A stretch of DNA of 64,000 bases. Origin: Tomocerus qinae (Eukaryota > Arthropoda > Collembola > Entomobryomorpha > Tomoceridae). The stretch covers positions 16,616,001 through 16,680,000 of the forward strand of contig CM034546.1 of the NCBI GenBank assembly GCA_020055645.1. Reading direction: 5' to 3'. The notes beneath the pieces are model-generated. The model saw only the letters and a program-made list of their open reading frames with translations. It did no database searches and had not been told where the DNA came from. The position numbers and the translations under genes were made by a program. Positions 25,057-38,000 of this stretch are shown piece by piece (position 1 is the first letter of the stretch; each line of letters begins with the position of its first letter).

Positions 25057-25059
25057 TAA
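25057..25059 (+). other. In-frame TAA in chitin synthase exon 2
   Basis: Exon 2 (25039-25174) begins in phase 0 after exon 1 and ends in phase 1, exactly as exon 3 requires. Read in that frame it gives VVMCAI, then TAA, then FCVVFGGGLLSK, which lines up without gaps with the conserved membrane segment ending in (V/L)xSKxT in this family. The stop is a single codon in an otherwise well-preserved exon. It may be a nonsense mutation, an allele or a sequencing error. Confidence 0.75.
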
Positions 25060-27956
25060 TTCTGCGTCGTGTTTGGAGGTGGATTACTGTCAAAGTGTGT
25101 CACATTACTAATGGCATCACAGATAAAATTTTCCATTATTCCTCCTTGCAATGTTACCAAAGTTTACCTACTAGGTAAGTGTACATTTATGTACCTCTAG
25201 CTATAAGTTGCCACACCATTGTCTAAATATAACGAGATAAGGAATAACAGTCTCGACGTTAGACTCGACATTTACATTTTGTACACAGACATTACAAATT
25301 TCTAGGAACTTGAAACCTAGTTGACGCTGTTGAAGTCGTACATATCCCAGCTTGCCTCAAGCTCTGCTCCGAAATGAGCATAGCAAAAGGGTGTTAGCCA
25401 ATAGAATGGAACTCCGCCGAAATGGCTGAGTTTTGGGGGTGGGGCCATAGTTTGGAAATCCCCGAATAGCTCTGTAGTGAAATCAAATTTTCTGATGCCT
25501 GGCGTATACATATAAGTATACGCACGCATGTCTCGAGTAAAGAAAAGGGTAAAGGCGAGAATATTCCCTGTTATTCTACTTCTCCTGCAATTTTAATCCT
25601 TTTTTGTTCGAGTATCGACAACAGTAATACATAGGAAATAGTAATTATTAGTCTTCAGAGTACCAAGTGCACTAATGATGTCGCAAACGTAAATGTAGCA
25701 CGAAAAGATCTTATTTTATGAAATAAGCGGCATTTCGCGGTTGTGGTTGGCGAGTTAGCAAATGTGTTCATTTGCTAATATATAACTTCGAACAATACAA
25801 GTAAATTATTATGATTATGAGTAGGTAATGATGAAAATCACAAATATTAGATACCGGGGAATTTAGACTTAATTTGTGCTGCATTGGAAACTTTTATTAA
25901 TATTTGTTTTATTTCAAACCGTTTTGCAAAGATAATGCTAACAAAGACCAATGTCTGGAGCTGATATCATGGTATTGGGCTATTCTTTTTGCATTCTCTG
26001 GAGCTGAAATCTTAGTATTTCTACGATCTCTGAATCAATTTATTTTCAAAAAGGAAAGATATTTACCTACATTATGCCAATTTTTCATCACCTTGTTTTT
26101 TGAAGTAAGTTTTACTTTGAAGGAGTTTATTGGTATTTCGATTTTGAAAATAAATGATTCATTGGATGTATTTTTAAAAGACAGTGCATACCATCGGGAC
26201 AGGTTTGTTAGTTTATGCCGTGCTGCCTATTTTGGATGTTGTTCAAGCGTCGATGATTACTGGAGCTCTGTGCTTTATTCCTGCCTTATTAGCAGGACTA
26301 CCAGGTATACTTAAAATGCAATTTTTGTTAGTTATAAAAAATCTATTTTTAAAATTTAATAATTTTTTTCTCACGGATTGTAAAATACATACATTGTAAA
26401 ATATTCATACATACATATAACATAATTTAGATTCGAATTCGGTTCGGGTGGGAGGACTAACATTTGATTTATAATTTATAAATTTTAGTGGACTGTAAAA
26501 AATTAGTTAGGAAGTAAATAATAATTTTGTTATGCAGTATTTTTAAAGTAGTAACTTCGAGGCGAGGCAGTAAAAACGTCGATTTTCGTTTAAATCGACA
26601 GGGTAGAAAATAAATTGGGTGTCACAACAAAAAATTACTAGGTAGCCAAAGGATCAGTTATACCTTGTTTAAAGTGGCTAGGTTGTAGAATATAAAATCC
26701 CTTGCGCCGATTTTGATTGTAATTAAATAAATACATACTTTTAACCTTTGTGTAATTCATTAGAAGTTTTTAATTTTTACGTGGTTGTTTATTGTAATAG
26801 GAATTCTTTCAAGGAATACTTGGAACAATTTGACTCGAATGGGAATTTTTAAAATAGTTGGAGATGTTGTTGCAATTTTTATTCAAATAAGTATAATTGC
26901 TTGGCCTGTGATTTTTTCGGGAAATTGGAAATTATGGCTTGTACCCATTGCAGCACTACTTACATCTTTTGGCTGGTGGGAAAATTACTGGGTTACTTGG
27001 AATGTTCAATATATTGGTAAGAATACATGTTCAGTACGTAGAATGAGTCTACTACTCTAAAACGTAAGTTAAGGTATCTGCCATCTGTAGGCACATTACT
27101 ATTGTAATTAACCGTTAGCTATCAAGCTTTCACGCGTTCAATCATTTCAAGTTTAAGTTGCATTGTTCCTCTTGCTGCGAGCAGACTTACTTTTCTGTCT
27201 TGCCTGCAGATACACTCTCGACCACGCTCTTGGTCATTTTCATTTTGTGCTGTTCTTCCTTTAATAAAATTAGTTTATAATTAGGAATTCAGTGCATTTC
27301 AGTTGATTTATTTATTAGTCGCACATTGCCAATAATAAATTAGTATAAATAAGCCATTTCTTCGTGACCAGTCATTTCCTGGAATAACCGATTCAGCATC
27401 ATCAATTTGGCCGTTAGTCAGTTACCAACGTCCATTTTGGTTTTCAACTACTCACCACGCAGTCTTAAAAACTGCAGTGGATTTTCATTATTGAACACAC
27501 TCACATTCATACTATCTCTCATCCATCCAACACATCAACCAGTGCACGAAACAATACATTTTGTTTTCATTACAATTTAAAACCTACAAAGATTTAACTC
27601 AAACCTTACGCATATGTAAATGTTTATAATTTCTTTAAACTGAAAAGCTCCACAAATGTCCGCCTTGAAGAATAAACTATTTTCACTCTTAATCCTTAGA
27701 TAATGTCGTACAAATCGAAGAGTTAAAGAAAACAAGGGCTTCAACGTACATAGTTGTCAGCTTTTTTAAGGTTATTGTTTTCACTTGCACTATGGTCCTT
27801 TGTTTTTTGATCAATGAGGAAGATGATGCATGTCATTCACTACAGTCCTTGTTTACAAACTTTGCTGATGCATTTGATATAAACTCCGTTAGAGAACAGG
27901 TATGATTTTTAGCAATTTATTAATTTATAGGTGTAAATATGTATATTATCTACAAA

Positions 27957-28123
27957 GAAACTATGACAACAAAGAGATTTCCGAAACAAACTGAGAGGCC
28001 ACTGATTGGTTTATTTAATCACGCAATGCGATTGGTAATTTGTTTTTGAACAATGGAAATTGTTCAACAAAAACATTGACCCATAAATATTGTTTCTGAG
28101 ATATCCTTTGTTGTCATAGTTTC
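27957..28123. repeat. Small fold-back element in a chitin synthase intron
   Basis: Terminal inverted repeats GAAACTATGACAACAAAG (start) and its complement (end) bound about 167 bp between exons 6 and 7. There is a second inner inverted pair around AACAATGGAAATTGTT. No coding capacity; class unknown. Confidence 0.75.
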
Positions 28124-28989
28124 TTCGAAATAATAGTATCTTTTTTCCTGGTCCATATATAATATAATTCATTACAATTAATTGTTGACTATATAGAATA
28201 ATTCTCCACGTTCAGTCCTTATTGTGACATCTGTTCAAATTGTAACCACATTTTTATGCTACACATTTGGTAACGTACACATCATATTTTTTGCACAATA
28301 TTTTGATATTTAAAACAATTTACACTACGGTCATAATAGCCGTAGACTGTATTGTGGAAAATATTTGCTTGGTTATCATTTACGCTAAATACAATTATAC
28401 AGATTATGATTTATTAATTAATATAACAGCAAAATTTATTTCCATAATAATTGTCTATCGCTTTTTAGTTATGACTGCAGTTCAGATGATTAAAAAAGTT
28501 AAACCTTATAAAATTACTAGCTAGGTATGGGTGCAAAATCCGTCTCCCAAACTTCATATTTTTATTGCCACTTCTAATGATTGTACCAACGGCCATGTTG
28601 ATTATGGGATATTATTGTGTTGAGTCTGATAATCAGTGTGTCGTGGACGATGAAGCTTTTGGAAAATTATTCTGGACGTGCCCACAAGATGTAATGAGCA
28701 AAGTAAGTGTGATTGTTAAATTATATACATAAGTAGGCACAAATTTATGGCAAAATGTTAATACTAGCCAGTCCGAGGACTATTGCCCCTTGGTAGGAAG
28801 GCAATATAACACTTTTATATCATTCGTAAGGTATGGTATACTAAATACCACAATTGTTTAGAAAAAAATCGTATTCTATTAGATTTATTCAAAACGCTGA
28901 TGAAAGAGGATGCTATGTAGGTGGCCTCCTTTGTTCGTGCCCAGTCTCTTTGCTTTTCATTATCAGCAGGTGGAAAAGACACATTGAAC

Positions 28990-31025
28990 TGGTAGTACAT
29001 AACACGAACGGATGAAATACCATGTTTTTGCGGTATTTTTACATATAGTATATTTAATGAATACGAATTTTTGCATATTCAATTGAATTAGATTTGATCC
29101 ACTGCCCAAGTGATTTTTTCTGAATATGGCATAACTTTTGTCATAAAGGCTTTTCTCAATTACATGGGACATTTTTAAATTCTTTGCTAATTTTCGGTAC
29201 TTAATATTTGCAGCATATCATTTATGGGAGCTTTTGGTTTCTTTCTCAAATATGGATCACAATTCACATCTGGAGTGCTAAATCAGAACGCTGCGCTAGG
29301 ACTGAGCGAATTTTTATGACACCATATTACAACGCCTTGATTATTGACCAGTCTCTGTTAATGAATAGTAGGAAGGAGAAAACATGTAGTAGAAATGACA
29401 GAGCAGTTGGACGTGGTGAACAACGACCGTCTAATGTGGCCTACCAACGTATTCAGGAATCACCGCAAATACAGATACCCACTGTTATAGCTTGTGCTAC
29501 CATGTGGCATGAAAACAAGGTGATTAATATCTTACTATATAGAGACATGTTTAAAAGTTTATGTCAAATCTACATAACTTTAATCCAACCCCGAACCATG
29601 CAATCTACGACATTATTATATTTCATAAATATTACGTGTAAGTGACATTATAAAAATAACCACGTGTTTTGTGTGCAAAATAATCATATTGCAATTTATC
29701 ATATTACAGGAAGAAATGCAGATGATGTTGAACAGTATTTTAAGAATGGATAGCCGTCAGGGCTCTCTGCGTATCCAGAGAAACAACAATGCAGATGTTA
29801 ATTATGACGACTATATTTATGAAAGTATGTTACAAGTTACAATTGTGCTTAAATGATTATGGTCCTAATTGTAATCCTCCCGGTATTAATTTCTACCTTT
29901 TATGCATTTGTATATACTCACTTGAGTGAAAAGAATGAAAAGTTCAACAAACAGTCTCAAAGTGCATGACAAAAATCGTGTACGATTTGGATCCCTAGAG
30001 AATAGACTGCAACTTTTATATGGAGATACTTGGGGTCAAATATCGATATGATTGTATAGATATGATAACGTATAATTGTTTCATAAACTTACCTCGTTGA
30101 ACTTTTTGAACACCTCTTTCGATCGATTTAAGCTAACTGTAGGGGGCCCCATTCGTATTGGGTTTTTACATTTTATTGATACAATTTTCTACATTTACAA
30201 ATTTAATTATCTTAAGTCTCTGATTTATAGCTCAAATATTTTTTGATGATGCCTACGAGCAAATTGATACAAAAGATACGGGTCGACAGATTTTGCTGAA
30301 TGACTATGCAAAAACATTTATTAGTACAGTTGAGCATCTAAAGCTAAATCCGCCATTAAAAACTTTAACTCCATATGGTGGAAGAATAGTATGGATTTTA
30401 CCAGAAAAAACTACTTTAACTGTACACTTTAAGGACAAAAGATTAATTAAAAACAAAAAAAGATGGTCGCAAATAATGTACATGTAAGGTGTAATATTCT
30501 TTACTTTCACTTTTCTAATGTTGCAATATTGGACAGCATAGTCAATGTTTATATAAATTTTAGGTACTATTTGTTGTGTTACAAACCGCTTAACACTACA
30601 GGAGAGGATTTTCAATCAGTGCAAAAAAATACATTTTTACTGGCCCTCGATGGAGACATTGACTTCTATCCTAAAGCTGTAGAGCACCTTCTGACACTTT
30701 TGACAAATAACGACAAATTGGGAGCAGCTTGTGGAAGGATTCATCCGACTGGTACAGGTCTGAATCTGAAATTAAACAATTAACAATTAATGTTTCTTGA
30801 GGCTTTGCAACTTTTACACTAACAAACACTATTTACTTTTATAGGGCCAATGATATGGTACCAAAAGTTTGAATATGCAATAGGTATATTTTTTATTTTT
30901 CAATAAATGGAATATTATTCATTATTTTGATTTTTACTGTAGTGGATGCCAATATGGCATACATAACACGAAAGGATCCAATACCATGTTTTTTGCAGTA
31001 GTTTTACATATAATTATTTACTACG
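28990..31025 (+). repeat. Short repeat pair in two chitin synthase introns
   Basis: About 60 bp at 28990-29050 recurs in direct orientation at 30953-31025. Shared words are CATAACACGAA, GGAT, AATACCATGTTTTT and TTTTACATATA. The copies lie in the introns before exon 9 and before exon 14. Only these two stretches are meant; the span between them is gene sequence. Confidence 0.6.
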
Positions 31026-31550
31026 GAATTGAAAAGCTGACAATAATATGCAATACATTTCTTGATCTATAATAATAATATGCTGTAAAAGATCCCATTA
31101 AAATACCTTTAGCAAAATTACGTCGTTTTTAACAGTAAGAAAGGTGTAGGCACTTCAGTGCAATATATTCTGGTCTTTAATGCATTTGGCAAATCTAGCC
31201 ATTGAAAGCTGTGTTCATATTTGTGTGCGAATTTCAGACTTCAGAATTTACTGCTTTTTGCCCATTTCATGTATACATTTACATGTCATAAATATATTTG
31301 CCAATTATACATATCATCTGTAATGTTTGTTCTACTGTACTACCCCTACGGAAAAGTCGCCATAGATATCTTGTAAGAAATTGTGTGATAATGGAGGCCA
31401 ATTCCACATAAGTTTCTTACAAGTAACTTATAAGATCTTACAAGTCACTTGTATGAAAATTGTAAGCATTTTGTATATTTCTAGCAAGAATTTTAGCATT
31501 TGCTTATATGAATCATGAAAGACATTTTTTGCAGGATGAATATCTCCTAA

Positions 31551-31851
31551 ACCATTTCTCGCAATCCACTAAATTCAATTCCCATGGTAACATAAATATT
31601 TGTTTGGGAATTTCATGTTTTTGTCATAATTTAATTTTTGTTCCGTGAACACAAACGAAATAGAAAATAGCATTTCTGTCAGTAAGCAGTCGCAATTTTA
31701 AATTCCAAAGTTCGTTTCTTGACTTGGTCCTTTCCTTTGACGTGGAAATTCCTTTCTGTTCGCGGGACAAAATTATGACGAAAACATGAAATTTCCAAAC
31801 AATTATTTATGTTACCATGGGAATTAAATTTAGTGGATTGCGAGAAATGGT
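31551..31851. repeat. Fold-back element in the 1.3-kb chitin synthase intron
   Basis: Inverted arms of about 100 bp (31551-31650 and 31752-31851) are over 90 percent alike, running from ACCATTTCTCGCAATCCAC through CCCATGGTAACATAAATA to the centre. Outside them lie further partly inverted words with ATAAGAT and CTTACAAG, so the full element may extend from about 31415 to 32020. Confidence 0.75.
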
Positions 31852-33592
31852 TTTGTAGATTGCAAACTTACATATTTTCAGGATGTAAGATTAAAATACG
31901 ATGAACTTACAAGTTGAATGTAATATCAATACAAGATTCATATTAGAAATAATGAACATGGCCAGTCGTACGACAATCTTATAAGATCTATTGTAGAACT
32001 TATAAGATTTTTGCGTAAGGGTATATTTTATTATTTTGACTACTTCTAATAGAAACCAAATGCTACAGCAAATGTCCAAATTTAAGGCCTTCAAATCGTG
32101 GGGATTAAAAACTTTCAAAACATTTTTTCAACCAAAGCCCAAAAAATGTGGTTAAGGATCATTATAGGAAAATAAGAACAAAGTTAACTTAATAAATTAT
32201 TACCTACTAATTTGTAGGGCATTGGTTGCAAAAAGCTACGGAGCATATTATTGGTTGCGTACTTTGTGCTCCTGGATGTTTCTCCTTATTTCGAGGCTCG
32301 GCTTTATTGCATGATAATGTGTTAGCCACGTACACTACTAGAAGCCAAGAACCTTTGCACTACATTCAATACGATCAAGGTGAGGACAGATGGCTTTGTA
32401 CATTACTTTTGAAAGAAGGCTACCGTGTGGAATATACGGCTGCCAGTGATGCAAAAACACAAGCCCCGGAAGGGTTTTACGAATTCTTTAATCAGAGACG
32501 GAGATGGTATCCTTCCACTATGGTCAACATCATGGATGTAATTACAAATTACAAAAAAATTGTAAAAACGAATACCAGCATTTCGAATCCGTACATATGT
32601 TATCAGGTACAGCCAATATTAAACAACCCTTTCACATTAATTGGTAAAATGCAATTTGCTATAAATAGTTTGAATCCAATCTGTTGTAGTATATCCTGTT
32701 GGTTGGTACCATTCTCGGTCCCGGGACAATTTTTCTGGTGTTAGTTGGAGCATGTTCAGCTGCATGTGAAACACGAGAACTGACAAGCTTTATATGCAAC
32801 ATGATACCAATTTTGATATTTATCTTTGTTTGCTACTATTGCAAAGAACGAACCCAAGTAAGTCTGAATTTGAAATTATCTACTATACTACGCCTCTATA
32901 CAATTATTAAATGAGACAGTTACTTGTGGTTAGTTTAATCATTTTAAATCTCGAAGTTTTTGACATTTCACTAGTCCAAATTCACAAAACAGTCCGTACG
33001 ATATACCGAATCTGGTGGATGGTTTTGGTATGATAATTTTTTTGAAAATTCAAATTTGAGTACCTTATATTTTATTGTAAGTAAGAATGAATATTAGTAT
33101 TTTAACACAAATTGTAGTTTTTTTAAATTAAATTCAATTTTATACAAGATTTTATGACGACCCTGGTTATTGACTTTTGGTTGGTACGCGTTGTTGACTT
33201 ACTACTTTTGAACTATTGATTTTTTAATGTGTAATTTAACTATCAATGTTTTATGAGTCAAGGCAGCTACCGTTTGCTTTCGGGCAATGCTCAATTCGGC
33301 AAAAGACGATACGGTTTTTTAATGTATTTATGGATTACAAGTAGAGTAGACGGAAAATAATTGTTATATCATCATTTTTATCGTAATCGTATTTTTATAC
33401 AGATTGTAATAGATTCATTTTATTGCAATATACAGATTTAAATATTTTATATTCAGCTTTTCGTCGCTGGATTGCTATCAGCCGTGTACTCCATTTCAAT
33501 AGTTGTAGTGTTGGTAGCAATATTATTACAATTCTCAGGAGAAGGATATCTTTCCCCTACTTCGTTATCAATTGAATTTGTGGCTTCTATAT

Positions 33593-33980
33593 TGTCGTAC
33601 GGAAAAGACTCCTCTGTGGGTGATGCGCTCGCTAGGTAAAGCCACGGGTCAACCAGGAGAGGTATTCTCCGAATGTTCTTCTTTCGGTCAGGTCAGTGTC
33701 AGTCACGTCCCGAAGATGCCAATAATGCCAAGATGCCAATAACTCAACCCAAGCCAAGACCTCGTTTCTCTGTCCCACAACCTCTTTATTGGCTCTAGAC
33801 TCGCACCTTCTCTCCTCTGCTTCCCACTTCGTTCTCCCGACTCTTTTCACAAGTCTGCCGAGAGTCATCCAATGGCTTCACTCACTAGTGCAGCCATTGG
33901 CTGGCTCACGGCAGCCCCGCGTTTACATATTTGTCGGCGGTTTACATATCTCTATGACTTAATCTTACTATACCCCGACA
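33593..33980 (-). repeat. 3' LTR of element 2
   Basis: 388 bp, TGTCG...CGACA at the edges, offset from the other LTR by exactly 10452 bp and, read base by base, without a difference I could find. On the minus strand it holds an AATAAA signal (plus-strand TTTATT, about 33785-33790) and two direct copies of ATATGTAAAC near its start. A short frame inside the LTR is not a gene. Confidence 0.95.
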
Positions 33981-34370
33981 CCACGCCAACAAAGACGGCT
34001 GGTCCCCAGACGTAAACTCCCCCGGGTAGAAAAGATACGTCAAAATTACAAGGTTAAGAGCCAATAATAACTACATTCTAAGTTGATACATAAACACCAT
34101 GTCCCAAAAACAAATACTAACATTATAGCAAAAATATTATCCATACCAATTAATTAATACAATGGTAATAACTACACAGAAATACATTATGTCCCCTAGA
34201 TAATGATTACACCTTTAGAAATTATTGAACACAAAATATAATCAAATGATAGCATAAATTCATAAATTCATTCCCGTACAATTAATTCAATTCAACCCAA
34301 TTCACCAAAAGTATGCCTCCACACCAACAATATCGTAGCACTAATAGTCAACACATTACAGCAAAAAATG

Positions 34371-34997
34371 TCAATATAAATGCGTATAGTGCACCAAACA
34401 TTGTCGACAGAGTTTTCCTGGATATCCTAAGTATCTGCCGCACCGAACACACATAGCTTGAGCTTTCTGTTCACGATCCAACAGAATTTCGTGAAGTCGT
34501 TCACATTTTGCAAAGAGATGAGAGCAGGAACCACACGCGTAACAGATCTTCGTGCCAACTTTGTTGGTATATATTTTTGAGATGGATCTCGAGACTCCTC
34601 GATCCCGATGTTGCTCCCTGTTCTCGCCACTCCCAAATCTATTGCCGTGGCCGTTGTTGCGACGTGCTGAATCTCCACGACGATCACTTCGTCTTTGCTG
34701 TCCTTGCCCTTGGCTGCTTCTTCGCCCGGGAGCTCTGGCGCCTCCCCGCGGGCCGTTGCGACTGCCCCCGTCATTTGGGCCTTGTCGAACAGGATCTCGC
34801 CACTGAGACCACACCGAATTACGACTTGTATCTGGTTGAAACGTCCTCGTATCTCCCTCTACATCCAGATATCCGACCGTAGGAATACTGACGGCGAAAC
34901 TTCGGAAATTGAAGCGATTGGCCTCCTCCTCATCAACCCAAGACTCTTCCTGAGGATCCCGTCGCACCAACTCAACGTTTTGGCTATTTCCTGCCAT
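34371..34997 (-). CDS. Third gene of element 2: basic zinc-knuckle protein
   Basis: A 208-codon frame from the first ATG at 34997. It starts just past the pol stop (35030-35032), while the same frame continues upstream without ATG over the pol end. The N-terminal third is acidic (around residues 10-30). The middle (about 70-135) is rich in Arg, Gly, Ser and Gln, like disordered nucleic-acid-binding regions. Residues 152-165 form a C-x2-C-x4-H-x4-C zinc knuckle (CYACGSCSHLFAKC), followed by two CxxC pairs at about 183-200. There is no signal peptide, transmembrane anchor or furin site, so it is not an envelope protein. A spliced RNA probably expresses it, since an acceptor lies directly before the ATG. 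By composition it may be a nucleocapsid-like or RNA-export helper; I do not recognise the family. Confidence 0.75.
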   Translation of the reverse strand: MAGNSQNVELVRRDPQEESWVDEEEANRFNFRSFAVSIPTVGYLDVEGDTRTFQPDTSRNSVWSQWRDPVRQGPNDGGSRNGPRGGARAPGRRSSQGQGQQRRSDRRGDSARRNNGHGNRFGSGENREQHRDRGVSRSISKIYTNKVGTKICYACGSCSHLFAKCERLHEILLDREQKAQAMCVRCGRYLGYPGKLCRQCLVHYTHLY

Positions 34998-35030
34998 TCT
35001 GTACACAAAAATCAGAAAAAATATACAAAT
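34998..35030 (-). promoter_or_regulatory. Probable 3' splice site for the third gene
   Basis: On the minus strand a T-rich tract (TATTTTTTCTGATTTTTGTG) runs into TACAG|A, and the ATG of the third gene begins one base later. It lies right after the pol stop. Together with the donor near 43991 it would remove gag and pol from a subgenomic RNA. Confidence 0.6.
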
Positions 35031-38000
35031 TAATACATGCCACACAGCATTTGAACCGCGCTGGCGACTTTACACAGCCTTTTCAGTTGACCTCTGCTAT
35101 TTATCATGGAAGACGGTACTGGACACCCAAAACGATCAATTGGAATAGTTGTTCTAACACTACGTCGAACAGAGCTCTCCTCCGTCTCTACCGTCCCCGT
35201 TTCCTCCGTACCTTCAGTCTCCTGTGGATTATCACCTGGACTCGCCACTGGAGTACCAAAATAATCCGGACTTTGCGCAACACTCTCAGCGCTATTAGCA
35301 GTACTTAGATCAAAAAAATTGCTAGCATTACTACTATTCCCCAAAACTGAATTATCCCCAGAAATATTTAAAGAAACGTTATTAGAAACATTAGAACTTT
35401 CCCCAAAAATATCAGAATTTCTCTCTGAAGTATTAACATTACCCCCTGTACCAAAATCAATAAATGAGACATCTCTCGACCCAAAAATACTTTCTACACT
35501 ACCCGTCACATTCACACTCACATTTTCACCACTCATACGATTTCTACTGTCATTAATGACTCTTTCCTCTACTTGGCTATGACTATCAGTCGTTCTTGTG
35601 CCAATATTACTCTGTACACTTATATTAACAGATTCTACGTTATTACCCGATGCATGCGCTATGTTAGAAATTTCTCCTGGACATTCTAAGTCCTCCGTAG
35701 TTAGCAAACGAGCAATTTCCGTGTAAACCGTTGCGTCACTGACATTACCAGGATCGTCTCTTGAGTTATTATGCTCACTGAACTCTAGACCATCATCCTG
35801 AATAGAAATAGGATTACTGCAGTCAGTAGAAGGTTTATCAGACAAAGTTGAAACAAGTTCAGGTGGAAGTTCGACTTCATCATAAAAGTCGCATTCGGAA
35901 GCTTCGTCCGACGTAAATTCCCCGTAATAAGGCTTCAAATGTCTGACATTTTCCACTCTAGTATGACCAAATTTGCGCTCATCAGCAATTAAGTAACTGA
36001 TAGGGCCCGTCTGTTTTACAACGCAGTATGGACCTTTCCAGTGTACCAACCACTTGGAAACTTTTCCTGGAATACGCGCAAAATTAGCTAGCCAAACAAA
36101 ATCTCCGGTATTATAATGTCTCGGTTTATGTTTCGCGTCCCAACGTCGTTTCTCTATGTTCTGAAACCTATCCGTTCGGTCCTTAGCGACCTGTTGAGCA
36201 CGACGCGCTCTTGTCATAATAATGTTAGGCTCTTCATCACCTACTCTTTCCGAAATAGTAGGAGTAATTGCATCACAAGGCAATCTAGGTTCTCTACCGT
36301 GAAGTAAATAATATGGCGAATATTGATTTACTCTATGGACTGTATTATTCATTGCGTAGGCGACTCTATTCAAATACTTATCCCAGTCGTTCATTGTTTC
36401 GTTCACATGCTTAGCCAAGATGTTTTTTATGACCGCATTAGAACGCTCGACTATTCCGTTAGTCTGAGGATTGTAAGGTGAAGAATGAATCAAATTGATG
36501 TGATATTTGTCACAAAATTCCCGGAAGTCTTTAGACATGAAGTTAGGACCACAATCGGTCAAAATTTCTTTTGGACAAGAATGATGTGATGAATATATCA
36601 TTCCCTCCGTCAGAACTTTAACGATATGCTTAGTTTCTGTACTTTTAACTGGAAAAATATCGACAAACCGAGTTAAATGATCCATAATTACTAGCGCATA
36701 TTGGTTTCGTCTAGGAAAAGGAGTACTTGGAAATGGACCGATCAAATCAATTCCTACGCGATCATATGGCATGTCAGGAGTTGGAATAGGCTGAGCCGGC
36801 CCTGGGGCTGCTCCGACCCTCCTGTTGTATTGTTGACAGAGTTGACAACCCAATACAAATTGACGTGTATGCGAATACATTTTTCGCCAATAATAACGCG
36901 ATTTGATTAAACACCAAGTTTTGAAAAATCCTAAGTGCATAGCGTTATTCTCATGCACTTCCGTAAGAACTTCTTTCCTTAATCCCTGAGGAACTACCAA
37001 ACGCCAAAGATTTTCATCTTCCGTATCACCTGCCTTATACAATAATCCATCAATTAGAGTATAGCTATCATGTTTAGGATCAATTTCATAGTCCTCTTGC
37101 CACTTTGCATGTATTAGATCGCTAATTATGTCTTTCAACATAGGATCTGCTTTCTGTCTAGACTCCCACTCAGAGCGTTTATCCATGCCGCATAAATTAT
37201 CCCCGAAATTCAAAGGATCTGTAATTGAAGTACAATTACTTAATGCGAGTGGATACCGGGATAATGCATCCACGTGTCCGTGACTTTTCCCTGACACATA
37301 TTGGATGTCAAAATAATAAGGCGATAACCTTAGAGCCCATCTTGCTAATCTTCCCTGTGGGTCTTTAAGTTTTAACAAATAGCACAACGAACAATGATCT
37401 GTCACAATAGTGAACGGTCTACCATGAATATATGGTCGGAATGCCTCCACTGCATACAAAATGCCCAGACATTCAATTTCTGACACACTATACTTCTTTT
37501 CATGCGGTTTCAAAGTTCTTGAGATATATGCTACCACTTTCCATTGCCCATCTTTACCCTGCTGTTCTATGGAATGATTTACCTCCTGTTGCTCAAGAGT
37601 TGCACCTAGGCCAGTATAACTAGCGTCAGTACAGATTCTCGTAGGAGCGTCATCCTGTGGATGTGCCATTATTGGTGGAGAAACCAAGGCTTGCTTAAGT
37701 TGTATGAATGCTTGCTCTTGCTCCTCACCCCAAATAAAAGGTACGTTTTTACACGTCAGCGCAGTTAATGGTCTCGCTATGTTCGAGAAGCCCTTAATAA
37801 ATCTGCGATAATATCCACAAAAATTAACGAAGGATAAGATGTCACGTACTGTCTTAGGTCTAGGAAATTCATTTACAGCGCGACATTTGTTAGGATCGGC
37901 TGATATTCCCTCAGCAGAGATAATATGACCTAAAAACTTAATTTTATTGTCCGCAAAATTACACTTAGCTGGTTTTAGCTTAAGTCCGGCTTTCTTTAGA

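Larger units (their letters stand above)
24862..33592 (+). pseudogene. Chitin synthase, exons up to the insertion point
   Basis: This is an animal-type chitin synthase, the membrane enzyme that polymerises UDP-GlcNAc into chitin. Exons: 24862-24950, 25039-25174, 25932-26104, 26181-26304, 26801-27016, 27700-27899, 28197-28269, 28521-28702, 29214-29519, 29710-29824, 30231-30483, 30564-30757, 30845-30883, 32218-32606, 32690-32857 and 33457-33592 (first part of exon 16). All junctions are GT-AG and keep phase. The N-terminal part has TWDM and a cluster of membrane segments. The catalytic core has CATMWHE, ALDGDIDF, HPTGTGP, QYDQGEDRW and the signature QRRRW, followed by more membrane segments (LVGTILGPGT). 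The copy is broken twice: a TAA at 25057-25059 in exon 2, and the retrotransposon entering exon 16 at 33593. The true N-terminus was not found, and exon 1 may be longer. Confidence 0.92.

Noticed and set aside
28267-28524. 85-codon hydrophobic plus-strand frame resembling membrane segments
   Set aside because: It lies in the intron between chitin synthase exons 7 and 8. The acceptor at 28520 gives a phase-correct join to ARYGCKIRL, which fits the family better.
33632-33868. A 78-codon frame that also occurs at 44084-44320
   Set aside because: It lies inside the LTR, so the identical second copy is explained by LTR duplication and not by a gene family.
34508-35033. Plus-strand open frames opposite the third gene of element 2
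   Set aside because: They are antisense shadows of the Arg/Gly-rich minus-strand frame and have no start context or motif.
34371-35045. Third gene of element 2 as an envelope gene
   Set aside because: From the first real ATG there is no signal peptide, anchor or furin site; the hydrophobic start seen further upstream begins with a GTG codon before the splice acceptor.
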